A DNA stretch of 5,267 bases, taken from the NCBI GenBank assembly GCA_038331135.1, contig JBBQOS010000053.1:1-5267 (forward strand), in the 5' to 3' direction. This DNA is from UBA9337 sp038331135 (GTDB taxonomy: Bacteria; Patescibacteriota; Minisyncoccia; Moranbacterales; UBA9337). The translations under genes were made by a program, and so were the position numbers. Positions 4,729 through 5,267 of the stretch are shown piece by piece. Below the pieces are notes generated by a model. It was not told the DNA's origin, ran no database searches, and saw nothing but the letters and a program-made list of their open reading frames with translations. Every line of letters starts with the position of its first letter. Positions within the stretch are counted from its first letter, which is position 1.

Positions 4729-4881
4729 TTAATAACTGATTTCATTACCAGCAATAGCCACAATTTCATCACCAATAGCCAAAACAACATCTACTGGATA
4801 ATTTTCCGCCTCATAAGTTTTTCTGCCAATATTAATAGACTCCTCTAATTATTTTTTATCGAATTCACTTGCATTATTCAT
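4729..4881 (-). pseudogene. Nucleoside deaminase pseudogene, truncated and with internal stop
   Basis: From the ATG at 4881 the minus strand reads MNNASEFDKK, a TAA at 4849-4851, then LEESINIGRKTYEAE, NYPVDVVLAIGDEIVAIAGNEI and a second TAA at 4729. This is the N-terminal third of the cytidine/guanine/tRNA-adenosine deaminase fold. The helix matches the family's xxEAIxxAxKxxExx pattern, and NYPVGAVLV-xx-GEIIAxxxN corresponds to NYPVDVVLAIGDEIVAIAGN. The in-frame TAA replaces what is often Tyr or Phe, and Asp stands for the usual Gly of PVGAV. The zinc motifs H[AC]E and PCxxC are absent because the sequence runs into repeat copy B at about 4702; the missing part is not found elsewhere in the window. 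It follows recJ by about 90 bases. Its substrate cannot be told. Confidence 0.75.
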
Positions 4882-4955
4882 AAAATTAAGTCTACAAATC
4901 CATTAATTGAATACAAAATTAATTCAATAACCCAACAATTAAAACATTTTAATTT

Positions 4956-4991
4956 TTTGTCATTTGAAATTTATTTGTCATTTGAAATTTT
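4956..4991 (-). repeat. 18-bp tandem duplication spanning the recJ stop codon
   Basis: The unit TTTGTCATTTGAAATTTA occurs at 4956-4973 and again, with one change, at 4974-4991. In coding terms the gene ends ISNDK-stop and the next 15 bases would read ISNDK again. The single base difference between the units is the one that makes the TAA. Confidence 0.8.
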
Positions 4992-5267
4992 AAATTTGAC
5001 ATTCTCTCTAAGATCGATTATCTTCATCTGTATCTTTTTATTTCCATTCCACTCATCTTGCTCCAAGTTGAAGAGCAAGCTTATTTCATCCTCCACTTTT
5101 AATCCTTTGAACTTCTCTCCCAGATTAAAACCGATAGCTTCAAATATTTTCGGACTGCCATTTTTGGGACGCACAAATAATTTTAAATGTTTTTCACCGT
5201 TACCCACCCATTTTAGATCTTGCACAATTAAATTGTTCATCAAAAAAACCGGTAAAGCATTTCCCTG
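4971..5267 (-). CDS. recJ: Single-stranded-DNA exonuclease RecJ, C-terminal OB-domain part
   Basis: These are the last 98 codons of a gene that begins beyond the right edge. The frame is open to the first base of the window on that strand, so the ATG at 5240 and the TTG before it are internal. RecJ degrades single-stranded DNA 5' to 3' in recombination and mismatch or base-excision repair. The visible part is the C-terminal oligonucleotide-binding domain: QGNALPVF (family GxGNPxPVF), IVQDLKWVGNGEKHLKLFV, then IFEAIGFNLGE, and DEWNGNKKIQMKIIDLR, which matches the NxWNGxxxLQLxIxDI signature closing RecJ proteins. The DHH catalytic domains lie outside. The tail KFKISNDK ends in a TAA inside an 18-bp tandem duplication. 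No clear terminator follows; a weak AT-only inverted repeat (ATTGAAT/ATTCAAT, 4905-4930 region) precedes the deaminase pseudogene. Confidence 0.88.
   Translation of the reverse strand, partial: QGNALPVFLMNNLIVQDLKWVGNGEKHLKLFVRPKNGSPKIFEAIGFNLGEKFKGLKVEDEISLLFNLEQDEWNGNKKIQMKIIDLRENVKFKISNDK

Noticed and set aside
4971..5243. Stand-alone 90-residue gene starting with TTG/ATG at 5240-5243
   Set aside because: The frame continues open to the window edge, and the added residues (QGNALPVF) match the conserved RecJ motif before the OB domain.

Overview
The window is AT-rich and every recognisable gene reads on the minus strand. The gene content suggests a Candidate Phyla Radiation (Patescibacteria) bacterium or a similarly reduced lineage. 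The clues are an isoprenyl transferase with the IPDGNRRWA form of its first motif, an insertion-bearing 207-residue nucleoside diphosphate kinase, a coiled-coil plus lytic-transglycosylase secreted protein, and a PaaX/Cas2-like membrane-anchored protein. Leaders are short and AT-rich without clear Shine-Dalgarno sequences. Three of the four intact genes end in TAG and none needs a recoded stop. The lineage is an inference from family resemblance, not a database match.

In transcription order (right to left) the layout is as follows. The C-terminal end of recJ is at the right edge. Next comes a truncated, stop-interrupted nucleoside deaminase pseudogene. A ~250-bp repeat (copy B) follows, then a PaaX/Cas2-like gene with its own promoter. 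A partial third repeat (copy C), the zinc-ribbon remnant of a transposase gene and repeat copy A come next. Then there is a secreted coiled-coil peptidoglycan hydrolase whose promoter lies inside the longest possible reading frame, two GC-rich palindromic repeats, and ndk with a good promoter and a terminator. A long intergenic stretch follows, holding a tandem palindromic array, and the start of the isoprenyl transferase gene (uppS-like) is at the left edge.

uppS-like and the coiled-coil hydrolase both concern the envelope: lipid carrier synthesis and wall remodelling. ndk balances nucleotide pools, recJ serves DNA repair, and the deaminase was probably a nucleobase or tRNA salvage/editing enzyme before it decayed. 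Each gene with a visible upstream region seems to have its own promoter, so this is a series of single-gene units rather than one operon.

The most unusual part is 3128-4702. Two nearly identical direct repeats (four substitutions in about 216 aligned bases), each carrying a hairpin at both ends and a GC-rich foldable core, flank the PaaX/Cas2-like gene. Each repeat also borders a broken gene. A third copy of the terminal palindrome lies between them. This looks like an undescribed small mobile or structured-RNA element that has rearranged the locus.
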